In this document: positions 9,313-19,847 of the stretch, in pieces | Position numbering within the stretch: position 1 is the first letter of the stretch | How the letters are laid out: each line of letters begins with the position of its first letter | Assembly (NCBI GenBank): GCA_947449875.1 | Contig: CANFSY010000007.1 | Location: forward strand, 1-55,908 | DNA from: Paracoccaceae bacterium | GTDB taxonomy: Bacteria; Pseudomonadota; Alphaproteobacteria; Rhodobacterales; Rhodobacteraceae | Length of the DNA: 55,908 nt | Direction of reading: 5' to 3' | Notes under the pieces: model-generated | The model's input: the letters and a program-made list of their open reading frames with translations, nothing else | Told to the model about the DNA's origin: nothing | The model's database searches: none | Translations under genes and position numbers: made by a program

Positions 9313-10761
9313 TTAATTTTCGCGCATGGCCATACGGAAATAATCGGTGAAAGGTTTGAGAAGATAGGCCATGGGCGTATGGTCGCCCGTGCCGATATAG
9401 GCTTGCACCGGCATGCCGGGGACAAGCTTTTTATCCTTCAACTTGGCCAATTCCCCAGCTTCCAATATGATCTCGGCGCGGTAAAAGCTTTGGTGGCTGG
9501 CCTGATCGCTCATCGCATCGGCTGAAATGGTGGTCAAAGTGCCCACCAGTTGCGGTGTCGAGCGAGCGGAAAAGGAGGCAAAAGACACCCGCACCTCTTG
9601 GCCCAAATGCACCTCGTCCACGTGGATCGGCGGGATTTGCGCGATGATGATCAAGGGGCGATCTTGCGGAATGATATACATAATCGGGTCGGCAGGACGG
9701 ATCACCGACTGCGGCGTTGTCACCGCCAAGCCCAGCACAATGCCCGATACAGGCGCGCGAATTTCAAGGTGGTCGACCTGTTCGGTCAGGGCGCGCCGAC
9801 GCTCTGCCAGTTCAAGGGTCTTGTCGCCCATATCGCGCAACTGGGCATTGGCATCTTCGCGGCGGGCCGATTTGATTTGCAGGATCTGCAGCTTGGTTTC
9901 GGTGGCTTTGCCTTCGGATTGCGCAAGGTTCGATTGCAACTCGCCCCGATTGCCATCCAGCCGCGCCACTTCGCGCTTTAGGTCCATTATTCGGGCCGAT
10001 TGGGTCAAGCCCTTGTCCAGCAAAGTTTGTTGATCGGCGATTTCGGGTGACAGAAGGGCAATCTGGTCATCAAGCGCCGCCATCTGCGCCGCGATTCCCT
10101 GCCCTTGCGAGGCGATCTGGTCCAACCTTTTGCCCAACTGGTCGATCTGGGCGTTTTGGGTTTCCAGACGGGCGACGAAAAGGCGCTTTTGCCCTTCGAT
10201 CTGCTCGGCGACATCGGGGCGCGTTGCGGCAAGGTCGGTCAATTCGGCGGGAAAGACCAGTTCGGTCAGATCATCACGCTCGGCCTCTAGGCGGGCTTTG
10301 CGGGCCATGCCGTCAAACAATTGCCCCTCGACAATGGCCAGTTCCGCTTTGACCTGCGTGCCATCCAGCCGGATCAACAGGTCGCCGGATTTCACGGTTT
10401 GCGCCTCTTGCACGGCGATTTCGGCGACAACGCCGCCGTTGGGATGCTGCACAATTTGGCGGTTTTGTTCCACCTGCACCACACCCGGCGCCACGACCGC
10501 GCCCGAGATGGTGGTCATCATGCCCCAGCCGCCGAAAAAGGCGATCAGCAGGGCGATGGTTACAACACCTGTCCAAATCGGCTTGCGCGCTGACCAAGCC
10601 AAAGGGTTGGGCAAGGCCGACGGCGCAGGCTCACGCTTTGACACGGCGGTCGGCCGAGGAATATCCAGCGCCGTGGCCGCAAGCATTGCAGGAACCGGAG
10701 CGTCATTTTCGGGGCGATCCGCGGGGGTTTGGTTGGCATCCGATGGGGGAAGATTGGTCAT
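9313..10761 (-). CDS. Type I secretion periplasmic adaptor, HlyD family
   Basis: GAVVAPGVVQVEQNRQIVQHPNGGVVAEIAVQEAQTVKSGDLLIRLDGTQ...ADPIMYIIPQDRPLIIIAQIPPIHVDEVHLGQEVRVSFASF. Confidence 0.9.
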   Translation of the reverse strand: MTNLPPSDANQTPADRPENDAPVPAMLAATALDIPRPTAVSKREPAPSALPNPLAWSARKPIWTGVVTIALLIAFFGGWGMMTTISGAVVAPGVVQVEQNRQIVQHPNGGVVAEIAVQEAQTVKSGDLLIRLDGTQVKAELAIVEGQLFDGMARKARLEAERDDLTELVFPAELTDLAATRPDVAEQIEGQKRLFVARLETQNAQIDQLGKRLDQIASQGQGIAAQMAALDDQIALLSPEIADQQTLLDKGLTQSARIMDLKREVARLDGNRGELQSNLAQSEGKATETKLQILQIKSARREDANAQLRDMGDKTLELAERRRALTEQVDHLEIRAPVSGIVLGLAVTTPQSVIRPADPIMYIIPQDRPLIIIAQIPPIHVDEVHLGQEVRVSFASFSARSTPQLVGTLTTISADAMSDQASHQSFYRAEIILEAGELAKLKDKKLVPGMPVQAYIGTGDHTPMAYLLKPFTDYFRMAMREN

Positions 10762-12494
10762 GCCACACCTCCGGCGGTTGGGGTTTTGGCAATTTCGGCG
10801 TGGTTTTTGACCATGTCTTTCAGCACCGCATCGCGCGGACCAAAGGCCCGCCGCGCACCATCTTCCAAGACCAGCAACATTTCGCATTCCTGAATCGCTG
10901 CCGGGCGGTGCGCCATGATCAAAACGGCGCAGCCGTCCTCTTTCATTTGGCGGATCGCTTGGTTCAGCGCGACAGACCCGTCGTTATCAAGGTTGGAATT
11001 GGGCTCGTCCAGCACCAAAAGCACCGGATTGCCGTAAAGGGCGCGGGCCAAGCCGATGCGTTGGATTTGCCCGCCCGACAGCCGGCCGCCCAAGGCCTGC
11101 ACGCGGGTGTCATAGCCATCGGGCAGTTTGGTGATCATGTCATGGGCAGCGGCTTTGCGCGCCGCTTCGACCACAGCGGCACCGTCGGGGTTTTGCTGCA
11201 GACGGGCAATGTTTTCGGCAATGGTCCCGTCAAACAAGGTGATTCGCTGCGGCAGATAGCCGATATAGCTGCCCAATTGGTCAGGATCGTATTGATCCAG
11301 CGCCGCGCCATCCAGCCGCACCTTGCCACCCGCCGGTTTCCAAGCGCCGATCAGCGCGCGGGCGAGGCTGGATTTGCCAGCACCCGAAGGCCCGATCACG
11401 CCCACGGCCTGCCCCGGTTCTAGCCGGAAGTTCACCATGCGCAGCACGGCTTGGCTTTCGCCCGGCGGCACCACGGTCAGATTTTGCGCCTCTAGCAGGG
11501 CGCGGGGGCGGGGGAGTTCGGTATGCGGTGGTTCAGGTTGCACCCGGCTTAACAGTTCTGACAGGCGCGCACGCCCTTCTTGAGCGCGCGTGACCAGCGC
11601 CCATTGGCCGATCACCACTTCGATCGGCTGCAAAGCGCGGCCCAAAAGAATAGATCCGGTGATCATCGCGCCGGACCCGACATCGCTGTTCAGCACCAAA
11701 TAGGCCCCCGCCCCCAACATGGCCGATTGCAGGAACTGACGGAATACTTTGGAAATCGTGCCGAAGACCCCGCCAAGGTCGGCCGCGACAAGGCTTTGTT
11801 CCAGCCCGTTGCGGCGCGTGACTTGCCAACGATCAAAGGCTGCATTGGTCATGCCCAAGGCTTGCACCACCTCTGCCTCTTGCTTGATGCCGTCCGACAA
11901 CTGCTCGCCCCGCAGGGTCGAGGCATTGGCCTTTTGCAGCGGCGCTTTGGTCATCGCTTGGTTCAACACCGTGACAACAATCAAAATCACCCCGCCGGCC
12001 ACCGATATCCAGCCCAACAGCGGGTGAAACACAAAGATCGCCACCAAGAACATCGGGGCCCAAGGAATATCAAACAGCGCAATCAACACAGGCGAGGCCC
12101 ATAGCCGCTGCACCGCTTCCAAGTCACGCTGGGCGGACAGCGCGGCAGGATCGGTCGGTGAAACCGCCATGCGCTTCATCGCAGCGGCAAACACCCGACG
12201 GTCCAGCTTTTGTTGCATCCGCGCGCCGATCCGCGCCATGATTCGGCCCCGCGCGTAATCCAGCACGCCCATGGCCAGATACAAAACCGCCATCAACGCC
12301 GACAAAGCCCACAGCGTCGGCTCTGACCGGCTGCCAAGCACGCGGTCGTAGACCTGCAACATGTAAAGCGGGCCGGTCAGCATCAAGAGATTGACGAAGA
12401 TCGAAAAGAAAAACGCCGCAAACAAAAGGCCACGCAGATCCCGGCGTGCAGCATCCAACTCGTCACGACCGCGCTTGAATTCGATGGGCGCCAT
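10758..12494 (-). CDS. Type I secretion system permease/ATPase (PrtD-like)
   Basis: Transmembrane N-part and ABC ATPase motifs GPSGAGKSSLARALIG, LSGGQIQRIGLARALYGNPVLLVLDEPNSNLD. Confidence 0.9.
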   Translation of the reverse strand: MAPIEFKRGRDELDAARRDLRGLLFAAFFFSIFVNLLMLTGPLYMLQVYDRVLGSRSEPTLWALSALMAVLYLAMGVLDYARGRIMARIGARMQQKLDRRVFAAAMKRMAVSPTDPAALSAQRDLEAVQRLWASPVLIALFDIPWAPMFLVAIFVFHPLLGWISVAGGVILIVVTVLNQAMTKAPLQKANASTLRGEQLSDGIKQEAEVVQALGMTNAAFDRWQVTRRNGLEQSLVAADLGGVFGTISKVFRQFLQSAMLGAGAYLVLNSDVGSGAMITGSILLGRALQPIEVVIGQWALVTRAQEGRARLSELLSRVQPEPPHTELPRPRALLEAQNLTVVPPGESQAVLRMVNFRLEPGQAVGVIGPSGAGKSSLARALIGAWKPAGGKVRLDGAALDQYDPDQLGSYIGYLPQRITLFDGTIAENIARLQQNPDGAAVVEAARKAAAHDMITKLPDGYDTRVQALGGRLSGGQIQRIGLARALYGNPVLLVLDEPNSNLDNDGSVALNQAIRQMKEDGCAVLIMAHRPAAIQECEMLLVLEDGARRAFGPRDAVLKDMVKNHAEIAKTPTAGGVA

Positions 12495-12648
12495 AGGTCT
12501 AATCCTGACTATTCAGAGAGGTTTGGGTATAAAATGCGTCGTCTTGCCGAGCAACGCGCTTGCCCGTTGTCTTGTCTTGCCGCTCGTCATAGTACTTGCA
12601 CTGAAAAAGTAAAAGACTTGCCAACACATTTGGAAAAGACTGGCCAGA

Positions 12649-13404
12649 ATGAAAAATTTAGGTTCCCTGCCCACGCGAACACGGCGCAAAGGCCTGATGG
12701 TTGCGGCCGTTTTGGCGCTTGGCCTGCAGGCCTGTGCGCCGGCCGTAGCGCCGCAGGGCATCAACGACCCCTTCGAAAAGCAAAACCGCGCCACCCATGC
12801 GTTGAACCTGAAGCTTGACACCTACATCGTGCGCCCTTTGGCCAACAAAGCCACGCGGGTCTTGCCCGAACCGGTGGTGCAAGGGGTCAGCAACTTTGCG
12901 GGCAACCTTGATTTGCCCGGCATGGTCGCCAATGACCTGCTGCAGGCCAAGTTCGGGGCGGCCCTGCAAAACACGCTGCGGTTTGCGCTGAACTCGACCA
13001 TCGGGATCGGGGGGCTCTTTGATCCCGCCACCAAGCTGGGCGCTGCAGCCAAAGACACCGACTTTGGCGAGACGTTGAGCGTTTGGGGTATGGCCGAGGG
13101 GGCCTATGTCGAACTGCCGTTCTACGGCCCGTCGACGCAGCGCGATGCTGTGGGGACCGTGGTGGACGTGATTTTCGACCCGACCCGCCTGTTGATCCCG
13201 AAAGACCACCGCTGGGTCACAACTGCCGCCCAAATCGCAGCACGCATCGGAGATCGTGGCCGCTATTCCGAAACGGTCGATTCGATCCTATATGACAGTG
13301 CAGACGGCTACGCCCAAGCGCGGCTCTTGTATCTTGAGAACCGCCGCCACAATTTAGGCCAGACCACGGCCGATTCAGAGTTCGAGGACCCCTATGCGCA
13401 GTAA
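12649..13404 (+). CDS. MlaA/VacJ family lipoprotein
   Basis: Lipobox-like LGLQACAP; NDPFEKQNRATHALNLKLDTYIVRPLANKATRVLPEPVVQGVSNFAGNL. Confidence 0.88.
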   Translation: MKNLGSLPTRTRRKGLMVAAVLALGLQACAPAVAPQGINDPFEKQNRATHALNLKLDTYIVRPLANKATRVLPEPVVQGVSNFAGNLDLPGMVANDLLQAKFGAALQNTLRFALNSTIGIGGLFDPATKLGAAAKDTDFGETLSVWGMAEGAYVELPFYGPSTQRDAVGTVVDVIFDPTRLLIPKDHRWVTTAAQIAARIGDRGRYSETVDSILYDSADGYAQARLLYLENRRHNLGQTTADSEFEDPYAQ

Positions 13405-14017
13405 AAGCGACTCCACCGCGATGACCCTGACCCGCCGTGCCTTTGGTGCGGGCCTTGCCTCGGGTGCGGGGTTTTTGGCCTTTGCCTTGCCCGTGCGTGC
13501 CCTGAGTGTCGATCAGGCCCGCCAACTGGTGGACAAGTTGATCGCCGACATCAACGCAACCATCAACTCTGGCAAATCCGAACAGGCGATGTTTGGCGAC
13601 TTTGAGCAGATCTTTGTCACCTATGCCGATGTGGCGACCATCGCGCGGTCGGCCCTTGGGCCTGCGTCTAAGCAGGCCAGTGCGGGCCAGATGGCGGCGT
13701 TCACCAAGGCCTATCAGGGCTATATCAGCCGCAAATACGGTCGCCGCTTCCGCGAATTCATCGGCGGCAAGATCGAAGTGACAGACGCGCGGCCCTATAA
13801 AAGCTATTACGAAGTCATCTCGACCGCGACCTTGCAGGGCGAAGCCCCCTTTGATCTGCGCTGGTGGGTGGGCGACAAATCCGGTCGCAACCTGTTCTTC
13901 AACATCATCATCGAAGGCGTCAATATGCTGGCGTCCGAACGCACCGAGATTGGCGCGATCTTGGACAAGAACGGTGGCGATATTGACAAGCTGGTTGCAT
14001 CGCTGGAAGCGACCTAA
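13394..14017 (+). CDS. MlaC/Ttg2D family phospholipid-binding protein
   Basis: SVDQARQLVDKLIADINATI...FTKAYQGYISRKYGRRF...NIIIEGVNMLASERTEIGAILDKNGGDIDKLVASL; overlaps the VacJ gene end. Confidence 0.88.
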   Translation: MRSKSDSTAMTLTRRAFGAGLASGAGFLAFALPVRALSVDQARQLVDKLIADINATINSGKSEQAMFGDFEQIFVTYADVATIARSALGPASKQASAGQMAAFTKAYQGYISRKYGRRFREFIGGKIEVTDARPYKSYYEVISTATLQGEAPFDLRWWVGDKSGRNLFFNIIIEGVNMLASERTEIGAILDKNGGDIDKLVASLEAT

Positions 14018-14040
14018 CCGCGCCAAAACACCGTCACTGT

Positions 14041-14064
14041 GGCCGGGGCTTTCCCCGGCCTTTT
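14041..14064 (+). terminator. Rho-independent terminator after mlaC-like gene
   Basis: GGCCGGGG-CTTT-CCCCGGCC followed by TTTT. Confidence 0.8.
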
Positions 14065-14074
14065 CGTTGCAGCC

Positions 14075-16231
14075 TCAGTTTCCCTTGCCCAGCAATTGCT
14101 GCAACACCGATGTGAATGGATCGACCGCAGGCTCTTGCGCGGTGTCTTTTGGCGGCAGCGGGGTGGCGGTTGCGTCAGGGCTGGGGGGCTGGCGCGGTTC
14201 GGGCACGATCACGGGCAGCGGTGTGACGGGCAGGCCGTCTTCGACACGGGTCATCACCTCGTGCCAGATTTCGGCAGGAATACCGCCGCCGGTCACGCCG
14301 GTCAGGGGCGTGTTGTTGTCATAACCCATCCAGACGCCGGTGACGTAATCGGCGGTAAAGCCAATGAACCACGCATCGCGCGCCTCGGATGTGGTGCCGG
14401 TTTTGCCCGCAACGGGGCGATCCCCCAATTGCGCCCGCTGTCCTGTGCCGTTTTGCACCACTTGGGTCATCATCCACGTCAGTTCCTTGGCCGCAGTGTC
14501 CGAGATCACGCGCGCCCCCATGCCGCCGATTTGGCCGATCAGGGGCGTCTGGTCGCCCTTTAAGGACAGCTCGCGCAGCCCATAGGGGGCCACAGCCGAT
14601 CCGCCATTCAAAATGCCCGCATAAGCCCCCGTCATTTGCAGCAAGGTCGCCTCTGAGGCCCCCAGCGCCAAGGCAGGCCCCGCCGCCAGATCACCCGAGA
14701 TGCCAAAACCATGGGCCGTGTTGCGCACCGTATCCAGCCCCACAGCCATGGCAATCTTGACGGCGGGAATGTTGCGGCTTTCTTGCATGGCTTGATAGAT
14801 CGGGATCACACCTTTGAATTCGTTGTCATAATTGCTTGGCGTCCAAGGGCCTGACCCCGGGATATTGACGGTCAAGGGGCTGTCGTCGACATAGTCCATC
14901 GGGCTCCACCCGATATTCAGTGCCGAGGCATAGACAAAAGGCTTAAAGCTTGACCCTGTCTGCCGCAGCGCCTGCGTGGCGCGGTTGAACGAACCCGCCT
15001 GCGGCAGATCGCGCCCCCCCACCATGGCCCGCACCGCGCCATCCGCGCTCATCACGACAATCGCCGCTTGGGCGTTGGACCCGTCTTTGAGCTTTTTGGC
15101 AAAGACGGCCGTCAGCGCCTCTTCGGCGGCCTTTTGCAGGCGCGGGTCCAGCGTGGTCTTGATGATGACATCTTCGGTCGTGGTGTTGCCCAGATAAGCG
15201 GGCGTGCTTTCCATCACCCAGTCGGCAAAGGCCCCGCCCGCATTGCGCGCTGCCGCCTGCGACAGTTCGGCGGGATGGGCCAAGGCATCCTCTGCCTCGG
15301 CTTTCGTCAAAAAGCCTTGCTCCTGCATCAAGCCGATGATCACCGCCGCCCGATCGCGGGCGCGCTGCAGATTGTTGGTGGGCGCATACTTAGATGGCGC
15401 TTTCAACAGCCCCGCCAACATTGCCGATTCGGCGGGCGACAGATTGGCCGAGGATTTGCCGAAATACCGCTGCGAGGCCGCTTCAAACCCGCGACTGCCC
15501 GCGCCCAGATAGGCGCGGTTGAAATAGATCGTCAGGATTTCGTCCTTGGTGTACTTGGCCTCCATCGCCAAGGCATAGGGCACCTCTTTGATCTTGCGCT
15601 TTAGCCCGCCGGAACGGCAGTCGTCCTCATAATCGCTTTCCGACTTCCACTGGGTCGGATCAAACGCCACCCCAAGGCACAAAAGCTTGGCCGTTTGCTG
15701 GGTAATCGTCGACCCGCCGTTGCCTTCAAACGCCCCGCGTCCGGCGCGCAGGTTTATTGCCACGGCCGAAATGATGCCACGGGGGCTGACGCCGAAATGC
15801 TGGTAAAAACGCTTGTCCTCGGTCGCGATCACCGCGTGCAGCAGGTTGGGCGACACGGTTTGCGGTGTGACCTGCCCGCCAAAGGTTTCGCCGCGCCACG
15901 CAAAGACCTGATTGTTGGTATCCAGCATGGTGACAGACCCGCGCGCGCGCCCGTCGATCAAGGCCGACACGGGGGGCAGTTGCACGTAAAAGTACAAGAC
16001 AGCGCAGCCAAGTACGGTTGCGCCCACGACAGCGGCACGCCACACAATCCCCCAGACCATGCGCCGCAGAAAATGGGCGAACCCGGCCACAATCCCGCGT
16101 TTGCGCGCAGCTTTGCGCCGTGGCACCCGCCGCGCGGCCGGCGGCTTGGCCGGAGGTTTGCCCCGCCCGCCCGCAGGCGCGCCGTAGCGCCGATCGGCGG
16201 TCAAAGGCCGCCCTTTGGAAGTGGATGCCAT
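14075..16231 (-). CDS. Class A penicillin-binding protein (transglycosylase/transpeptidase)
   Basis: ATEDKRFYQHFGVSPRGIISA, GGSTITQQTAKLLCL, RQTGSSFKPFVYASAL, VAGKTGTTSEARDAWFIGFT. Confidence 0.92.
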   Translation of the reverse strand: MASTSKGRPLTADRRYGAPAGGRGKPPAKPPAARRVPRRKAARKRGIVAGFAHFLRRMVWGIVWRAAVVGATVLGCAVLYFYVQLPPVSALIDGRARGSVTMLDTNNQVFAWRGETFGGQVTPQTVSPNLLHAVIATEDKRFYQHFGVSPRGIISAVAINLRAGRGAFEGNGGSTITQQTAKLLCLGVAFDPTQWKSESDYEDDCRSGGLKRKIKEVPYALAMEAKYTKDEILTIYFNRAYLGAGSRGFEAASQRYFGKSSANLSPAESAMLAGLLKAPSKYAPTNNLQRARDRAAVIIGLMQEQGFLTKAEAEDALAHPAELSQAAARNAGGAFADWVMESTPAYLGNTTTEDVIIKTTLDPRLQKAAEEALTAVFAKKLKDGSNAQAAIVVMSADGAVRAMVGGRDLPQAGSFNRATQALRQTGSSFKPFVYASALNIGWSPMDYVDDSPLTVNIPGSGPWTPSNYDNEFKGVIPIYQAMQESRNIPAVKIAMAVGLDTVRNTAHGFGISGDLAAGPALALGASEATLLQMTGAYAGILNGGSAVAPYGLRELSLKGDQTPLIGQIGGMGARVISDTAAKELTWMMTQVVQNGTGQRAQLGDRPVAGKTGTTSEARDAWFIGFTADYVTGVWMGYDNNTPLTGVTGGGIPAEIWHEVMTRVEDGLPVTPLPVIVPEPRQPPSPDATATPLPPKDTAQEPAVDPFTSVLQQLLGKGN

Positions 16232-16501
16232 CCTAAGCCCTGCCTGTACCCGTACCGCGCCGCCCGTTTCGGGCTTGTTCTGGCAAGATCTATCCCATCG
16301 CGCCCGGAATGTGGAGCGATACATCAGTGCGATTCGACTTCGTTTTTCGCCTGTTTAATAAGCATATGAGTTAATTTTTAGCAGTAATGCGCATTTTTTA
16401 ATCACCTGGAGTGCCGTGGCTGGCTGCGACCTTGAACATTCCGCCCGTAAGTTAAGATGTGTGACTCAGAAAGGTGCCGATAGGTGTTGTCGGAAGGGTG
16501 A

Positions 16502-16843
<342 letters not shown>

Positions 16844-16860
16844 GCGTTTGGTTTAGGGGA

Positions 16861-18285
16861 ATGATAGAAATGTTGAACACAGCGAAATTTACAAGGGCGG
16901 GGGCGCTGGCGGCGTCTATTTCAGTGGCAGCACCGGCTTGGGCGCAGACGGCTCTGATCAAGGCCCCCGATGCCGCAGCACAGGCGGGCATGGTCAACAA
17001 GGGCGATACGACGTGGATGCTGGTCTCTTCAGCCCTTGTGCTGTTGATGGCCATTCCGGCCTTGGGCCTGTTTTACGGCGGTCTTGTGCGGTCTAAGAAT
17101 ATGCTCAGCGTGTTGATGCAGACCTTTATGATCGTGTCTTTGGTCGCAGTCTTGTGGGTGACCTTTGGCTATTCCTTGGCCTTCACCTCGGGGTCAGCCT
17201 ATGTCGGCGGGCTGTCCAAGGCTTTCTTGGCTGGTGTGGGGGTTTCGACCTTTGCGGCGACCTTTTCCAACAACGTCTATATTCCGGAATATGCCTTTGT
17301 GATCTTCCAGATGACCTTCGCCTGCATCACGCCCGCGCTGATCGTGGGGGCCTTTGCCGAGCGGATCAAGTTCTGGCCGCTGATGCTGTTTTGCGGCCTG
17401 TGGGTGACGATCGTTTATTTCCCCTTGGCGCATATGGTCTGGTATTGGTCCGGTCCGGACTTTCTGGCCGATAACCCCACCGACATGGGCCTGATCTGGG
17501 GCTGGGGCGGGTTGGACTTTGCGGGCGGCACCGTCGTGCACATCAACGCAGGCATCGCCGGTTTGGTGGGCTGTTTGGTGATCGGCAAGCGCGTGGGCTT
17601 TGGCAAAGAAAACATGGCCCCCCATTCCCTGACGATGACGATGATCGGGGCGTCTATGCTGTGGGTGGGTTGGTTTGGCTTTAACGCCGGATCGAACCTA
17701 GAAGCCAACGGCTATGCCGCACTTGCCTTTATGAACACCTTTGTCGCCACCGCCGCTGCGGCGCTGTCTTGGACCGTGGTGGAACAGATCCGCCATGGCC
17801 GCCCGTCGTTGCTGGGCGCTGTGTCCGGCGCTGTGGCAGGTTTGGTCGCCGTAACACCAGCGGCAGGCTATGCGGGGCCGATGGGGGCGATTGTGTTGGG
17901 GCTGATCGTCTCGCCGGTTTGCTATACCTTTGTGTCCTATGTGAAGGGCAAGTTCGGCTATGACGACAGCTTGGACGTGTTCGGCGTGCACTGCGTGGGC
18001 GGTATCCTTGGCGCCATCGCTACGGGCGTTTTGGCCGACCCGTCCTTGGGCGGTCAGGGCTGGGTCGATTACACCGTCTTTCCGGCGGTGGCAGGCACGT
18101 TTGACATGGGCGCGCAGGTGATCACGCAGATCAAGGCCGTGCTGGTCACTCTGGTGTGGTCGGGCGGTGTGTCATTGGTGCTGTTCTGGGGCATCGACAA
18201 GATCTTCGGCTTGCGCCCCTCAACCGATGATGAACGCCAAGGATTGGATCAAACCTCGCACGGCGAAAACGCTTACAACAGTTAA
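16861..18285 (+). CDS. amtB: Ammonium transporter
   Basis: DTTWMLVSSALVLLMAIPALGLFYGGLVRSKNMLSVLMQ...DFAGGTVVHINAGIAGLV...DDSLDVFGVHCVGGILGAIATG. Confidence 0.95.
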   Translation: MIEMLNTAKFTRAGALAASISVAAPAWAQTALIKAPDAAAQAGMVNKGDTTWMLVSSALVLLMAIPALGLFYGGLVRSKNMLSVLMQTFMIVSLVAVLWVTFGYSLAFTSGSAYVGGLSKAFLAGVGVSTFAATFSNNVYIPEYAFVIFQMTFACITPALIVGAFAERIKFWPLMLFCGLWVTIVYFPLAHMVWYWSGPDFLADNPTDMGLIWGWGGLDFAGGTVVHINAGIAGLVGCLVIGKRVGFGKENMAPHSLTMTMIGASMLWVGWFGFNAGSNLEANGYAALAFMNTFVATAAAALSWTVVEQIRHGRPSLLGAVSGAVAGLVAVTPAAGYAGPMGAIVLGLIVSPVCYTFVSYVKGKFGYDDSLDVFGVHCVGGILGAIATGVLADPSLGGQGWVDYTVFPAVAGTFDMGAQVITQIKAVLVTLVWSGGVSLVLFWGIDKIFGLRPSTDDERQGLDQTSHGENAYNS

Positions 18286-18329
18286 CACCATCCCGTCCAA
18301 GGCGGATCCTCCCCCGCCTTGGATATGGC

Positions 18330-18364
18330 AAACGGCCCGTGCATTCCGCACGGGCCGTTTTTTT
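18330..18364 (+). terminator. Strong intrinsic terminator downstream of amtB
   Basis: AAACGGCCCGTGC-ATTCC-GCACGGGCCGTTT followed by TTTT. Confidence 0.9.
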
Positions 18365-18379
18365 ATGGCGCAAAGAGGG

Positions 18380-19699
18380 TCAGAAATACCCGCGCGGGAT
18401 CAGGTTGTGCTGATGCGCCTCGCGCGAAAGATCCTCGCGGAAATCGGGATGCGCGATGGAAATCAGCAACTGCGCCCGTTCCGCCACCGTGCGGCCCTTG
18501 AGGTTGACCATGCCGTATTCGGTCACCACATACATCATATCGCTGCGCGGAGTGGTCACGATGTTGCCCTTGGTGAGGGCGGTGACGATCCGGCTTTTGC
18601 GCTCGCCTTTCTTGTCATAGGTCGAGGCGAGGCAGACAAAGCTTTTGCCCCCCTTTGACGCATAGGCCCCCCGCACAAACTGCGATTGCCCCCCCGTGCC
18701 CGAGATGTGGCGGTAGCCATCAGATTCGGACGCCGCTTGGCCCTGCAAATCCATCTGCGTGGTGTTGTTGATCGCCGCCACAGTGTCGTTTTGCATGATG
18801 ACATGGGGCATGTTGGTGTAATCCACCGGATGGAATTCGACCATCGGGTTGCGGTGGATAAAGTCGTACAGATACTGCGCCCCAAGCGAAAAGGTGCAGA
18901 CCATCTTGCCGGCGTTGATCTGCTTTTTCGCGCCCGTAATGCGTCCGGCGCGGTAAAGATCGACAATGCCGTCGGTCATCATCTCGGTATGGATGCCCAG
19001 ATCTTGCACACCACTTTCGGCCAAAAGGCTACACACCGCATTGGGCATGCCGCCGATGCCGATTTGCAAACAGGCCCCGTCTTCAATCTCGGCGGCGATC
19101 AGGCGGGCCACGGCGCGGTCGACATCGGTGTTCACGGGCTTGGGCAGTTCGGCCATGGGCTGGCTGTCACCGGCCAGAATGAAATCCACCTCCGAAATAT
19201 GCACACCGGTGCCTGACCCCATGACATAGGGCAAGGCGGCGCATTCCTCGACGATGACCACTTTGGCGCGTTCGACCAAGGCGCGCATCCACAGATTTGA
19301 CGGGCCGAAGTTGAAATAGCCGTTGGCATCTATGGGTGCTGTCTTGAACACCGCGATATCGACCGGATCAATGAAGCGGCGGTAATAGTCGGGGATCTCG
19401 CCCAAGTGGACAGGCAGGTAATGTGCTATCCCCTGATCATGCTTGCGCCGATCATAGCCGCTGAAATGGGTCGAGAACCAAAAGACATGCTCGCCCTTGG
19501 GGTCCGCCTCTAGCACGGCGCGCGCGCGGGTCGACAGGCAAGAGCGGATGCGCAGATTGGTGACTTGGCCCAGTCTTTTGGCCAAGGCGGCGTCAAAGAC
19601 ATCGGGCTGGCCCAGCACGGCCCCATAGTCCAGCCACATCCCCGATTGCACAAGGGCGGCTGCCGCCTCTGCCGTGATCCGTTTGGCTGCTTTCGCCAT
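18380..19699 (-). CDS. Acetyl-CoA hydrolase/transferase family (4-hydroxybutyrate CoA-transferase-like)
   Basis: GIGGMPNAVCSLLAESGVQDLGIHTEMMTDGIVDLYRAGRITGAKK...QMDLQGQAASESDGYRHISGTGGQSQFVRGA. Confidence 0.88.
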   Translation of the reverse strand: MAKAAKRITAEAAAALVQSGMWLDYGAVLGQPDVFDAALAKRLGQVTNLRIRSCLSTRARAVLEADPKGEHVFWFSTHFSGYDRRKHDQGIAHYLPVHLGEIPDYYRRFIDPVDIAVFKTAPIDANGYFNFGPSNLWMRALVERAKVVIVEECAALPYVMGSGTGVHISEVDFILAGDSQPMAELPKPVNTDVDRAVARLIAAEIEDGACLQIGIGGMPNAVCSLLAESGVQDLGIHTEMMTDGIVDLYRAGRITGAKKQINAGKMVCTFSLGAQYLYDFIHRNPMVEFHPVDYTNMPHVIMQNDTVAAINNTTQMDLQGQAASESDGYRHISGTGGQSQFVRGAYASKGGKSFVCLASTYDKKGERKSRIVTALTKGNIVTTPRSDMMYVVTEYGMVNLKGRTVAERAQLLISIAHPDFREDLSREAHQHNLIPRGYF

Positions 19700-19847
19700 T
19701 GCGCCGTTCCTTCGTTGCCGCCTGTGTCCGGCGCACTCAACCACGATGCGGAGCTGGAAAAAAGCGCGAAAATGATGCGCGCTGGGCCTTGCTCGCCCGC
19801 TGTGAAGGGGGGTTCACATCTGCGCCCGATTTGGCCCCCGATAAAGA

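Noticed and set aside
13217-14026. 269-aa minus-strand ORF opposite mlaA/mlaC-like genes
   Set aside because: Shadow ORF; the plus-strand frames have family motifs.
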